The notes beneath the pieces were generated by a model. That model did no database searches, had not been told where the DNA came from, and worked only from the letters and a program-made list of their open reading frames with translations. Positions 7,460 through 7,747 of a stretch of DNA of 7,747 bases are shown here, in pieces. The stretch spans positions 1-7,747 of the forward strand of contig JAJYGZ010000387.1 in assembly GCA_021790495.1 (NCBI GenBank). The letters are read 5' to 3'. A program made the translations under genes and the position numbers. The stretch comes from Actinomycetes bacterium. GTDB taxonomy: Bacteria > Actinomycetota > Acidimicrobiia > Acidimicrobiales > Acidimicrobiaceae. The stretch's first letter is position 1. Every line of letters starts with the position of its first letter.

Positions 7460-7494
7460 CCTCCGCTTGAGCGAGGCTACGAGATTGATTTTGT
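7456..7494 (+). terminator. Intrinsic terminator of the small helical gene
   Basis: GTAGCCTC (7456-7463) pairs perfectly with GAGGCTAC (7473-7480), and GCT/AGC extends the stem past one bulged C. The T-rich GATTGATTTTGTT follows. The stem contains the TAG stop codon (7457-7459). The T-tract is interrupted and begins a few bases late. Confidence 0.55.
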
Positions 7495-7500
7495 TCACGG

Positions 7501-7528
7501 GCGAGCGGGAGCTTTAGCTCTTGGTCGC
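7501..7528. repeat. Imperfect hairpin upstream of the IS recombinase
   Basis: GCGA/TCGC forms the outer pairing and GAGC/GCTC the inner, separated by matched 4-nt internal loops, around a TTTA loop. It lies between the small gene's terminator and the IS. It could belong to an IS end or be host sequence. Confidence 0.25.
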
Positions 7529-7547
7529 GGAGCGGTAGCCGTTGGGT

Positions 7548-7559
7548 CGAACCGGTTCG
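7548..7559. repeat. 12-bp perfect palindrome CGAACCGGTTCG
   Basis: This palindrome lies 61 bp before the recombinase start. It looks like a dimeric regulator site, or a recombinase-binding site near the IS left end. Its half-sites are closer together than in the actinobacterial LexA box (GAAC-N4-GTTC), so I do not call it LexA. Confidence 0.35.
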
Positions 7560-7606
7560 CGTTGGGGAAGTCCGGTGGGGGCGCAACAGTTGTCATACGG
7601 ATACGC

Positions 7607-7612
7607 TATAAC
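7607..7612 (+). promoter_or_regulatory. Putative -10 box of tnpA
   Basis: TATAAC (five of six bases of TATAAT) ends 8 nt before the GTG start, with no Shine-Dalgarno between, which suggests a leaderless recombinase mRNA. The nearby TTGTCA (7590-7595) is only 11 nt upstream and is too close to serve as its -35. Confidence 0.4.
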
Positions 7613-7620
7613 GAGATATA

Positions 7621-7747
7621 GTGAATTTGCGTGAGTGGGCACTGTCCCAGGGTATACATCCCCAAACGGCATACAAATGGTATCGTGCTGGTAAGTTGCC
7701 AGTAACGGCGCATAAGTTGCCAGTAACGGCGCATAAAGTTGGGCAAC
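7621..7747 (+). CDS. tnpA: IS607-type serine recombinase TnpA, N-terminal 42 residues; 3' truncated by the window edge
   Basis: TnpA of IS607 elements is a small serine recombinase with an N-terminal MerR-like winged-helix domain and a C-terminal catalytic domain. Only the DNA-binding part is visible. From GTG it reads MNLREWALSQGIHPQ, then TAYKWYRAGKLPV, which closely matches actinobacterial IS607 TnpA proteins in which the pattern continues PVxARKVGRLILV. The frame stays open to the window end. After GKLPVTAH, residues 25-31 (KLPVTAH) are repeated exactly at 32-38 before KVGQ, because of a 21-bp tandem duplication. The extra seven residues fall at the wing of the DNA-binding domain and may change or abolish DNA binding. 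The GTG start is preferred because TATAAC lies 8 nt before it. A MerR regulator is less likely given the NLREWA..QGI..QTAY.W signature. Confidence 0.75.
   Translation, partial: MNLREWALSQGIHPQTAYKWYRAGKLPVTAHKLPVTAHKVGQ
7693..7734 (+). repeat. Exact in-frame 21-bp tandem duplication inside tnpA
   Basis: Bases 7693-7713 and 7714-7734 are identical and adjacent, and each encodes KLPVTAH. The next bases (AAAGTTGGG) resemble the start of the unit (AAGTTGCC), so slippage on short homology could have made it. An assembly error is the alternative. Confidence 0.9.

Larger units (their letters stand above)
7561..7747 (+). mobile_element. IS607-family insertion sequence, left part (cut by the window edge)
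   Basis: The N-terminus of an IS607-type TnpA shows that an IS607 element begins here. Such elements lack terminal inverted repeats and make no consistent target duplication, so the exact left end cannot be placed by eye. The boundary given is only an estimate within 7481-7620. A tnpB gene, which often follows tnpA in this family, would lie beyond the right edge. Confidence 0.55.

Noticed and set aside
7501..7570. Possible tRNA suggested by GGTTCG/CGAACC and paired arms
   Set aside because: No consistent acceptor stem, T-arm or anticodon loop can be drawn on either strand.

Overview
The window reads as ordinary bacterial chromosome with an insertion sequence starting at its right edge. GC content looks to be in the mid-to-high 50s by eye. 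The protein sequences point to an actinobacterium: ThiG has the actinobacterial C-terminal form ([12 protein letters not shown]...AGRIPKR), the recombinase at the right edge resembles actinobacterial IS607 TnpA, and several genes have a -10-like hexamer 7-11 nt before the start codon with no Shine-Dalgarno, as expected for leaderless mRNAs. A deep-branching or acidophilic actinobacterium would fit, but no marker gene here fixes the species.

Layout from left to right. (1) Bases 2-370 (+) are the C-terminal 122 residues of an anaerobic sulfatase-maturating radical SAM enzyme, with its SPASM cysteines and an added zinc-binding SEC-C tail. (2) Bases 371-719 hold no convincing gene. (3) A thiamin (thiazole/HMP) cluster runs on the minus strand in the order thiO (3977-2823), thiS (2761-2540), thiG (2456-1674), thiD (1544-720). 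(4) Divergent from thiO, across a 374-bp gap, is a 544-residue fatty acyl-CoA synthetase (4352-5986, +). (5) After a hairpin-rich convergent gap comes a minus-strand classical short-chain dehydrogenase (7030-6311). (6) A 69-residue helical protein (7250-7459, +) is followed by a good intrinsic terminator that includes its stop codon. (7) At 7621 an IS607-type serine recombinase begins. It runs off the window and carries an exact in-frame 21-bp tandem duplication in its N-terminal DNA-binding domain.

The thi genes work together. ThiO oxidises glycine to iminoglycine, ThiS carries the sulfur as a C-terminal thiocarboxylate, and ThiG joins these with deoxyxylulose phosphate to make the thiazole. 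ThiD supplies the pyrimidine partner, HMP-PP. The other genes needed (thiF/moeB-type adenylyltransferase, thiC, thiE, dxs) are not in the window. I found no TPP riboswitch in front of the cluster; thiO instead appears to be leaderless. The acyl-CoA synthetase and the dehydrogenase are probably lipid or redox enzymes, but nothing in the sequence ties either to thiamin.

I see no defence island, CRISPR array or clearly new multi-gene system. The observations most worth checking are the duplication in tnpA, the SEC-C tail on the maturase, the excess of the octamer GCGATCGC, the riboswitch-less leaderless thi cluster, and the small orphan protein next to the IS element.
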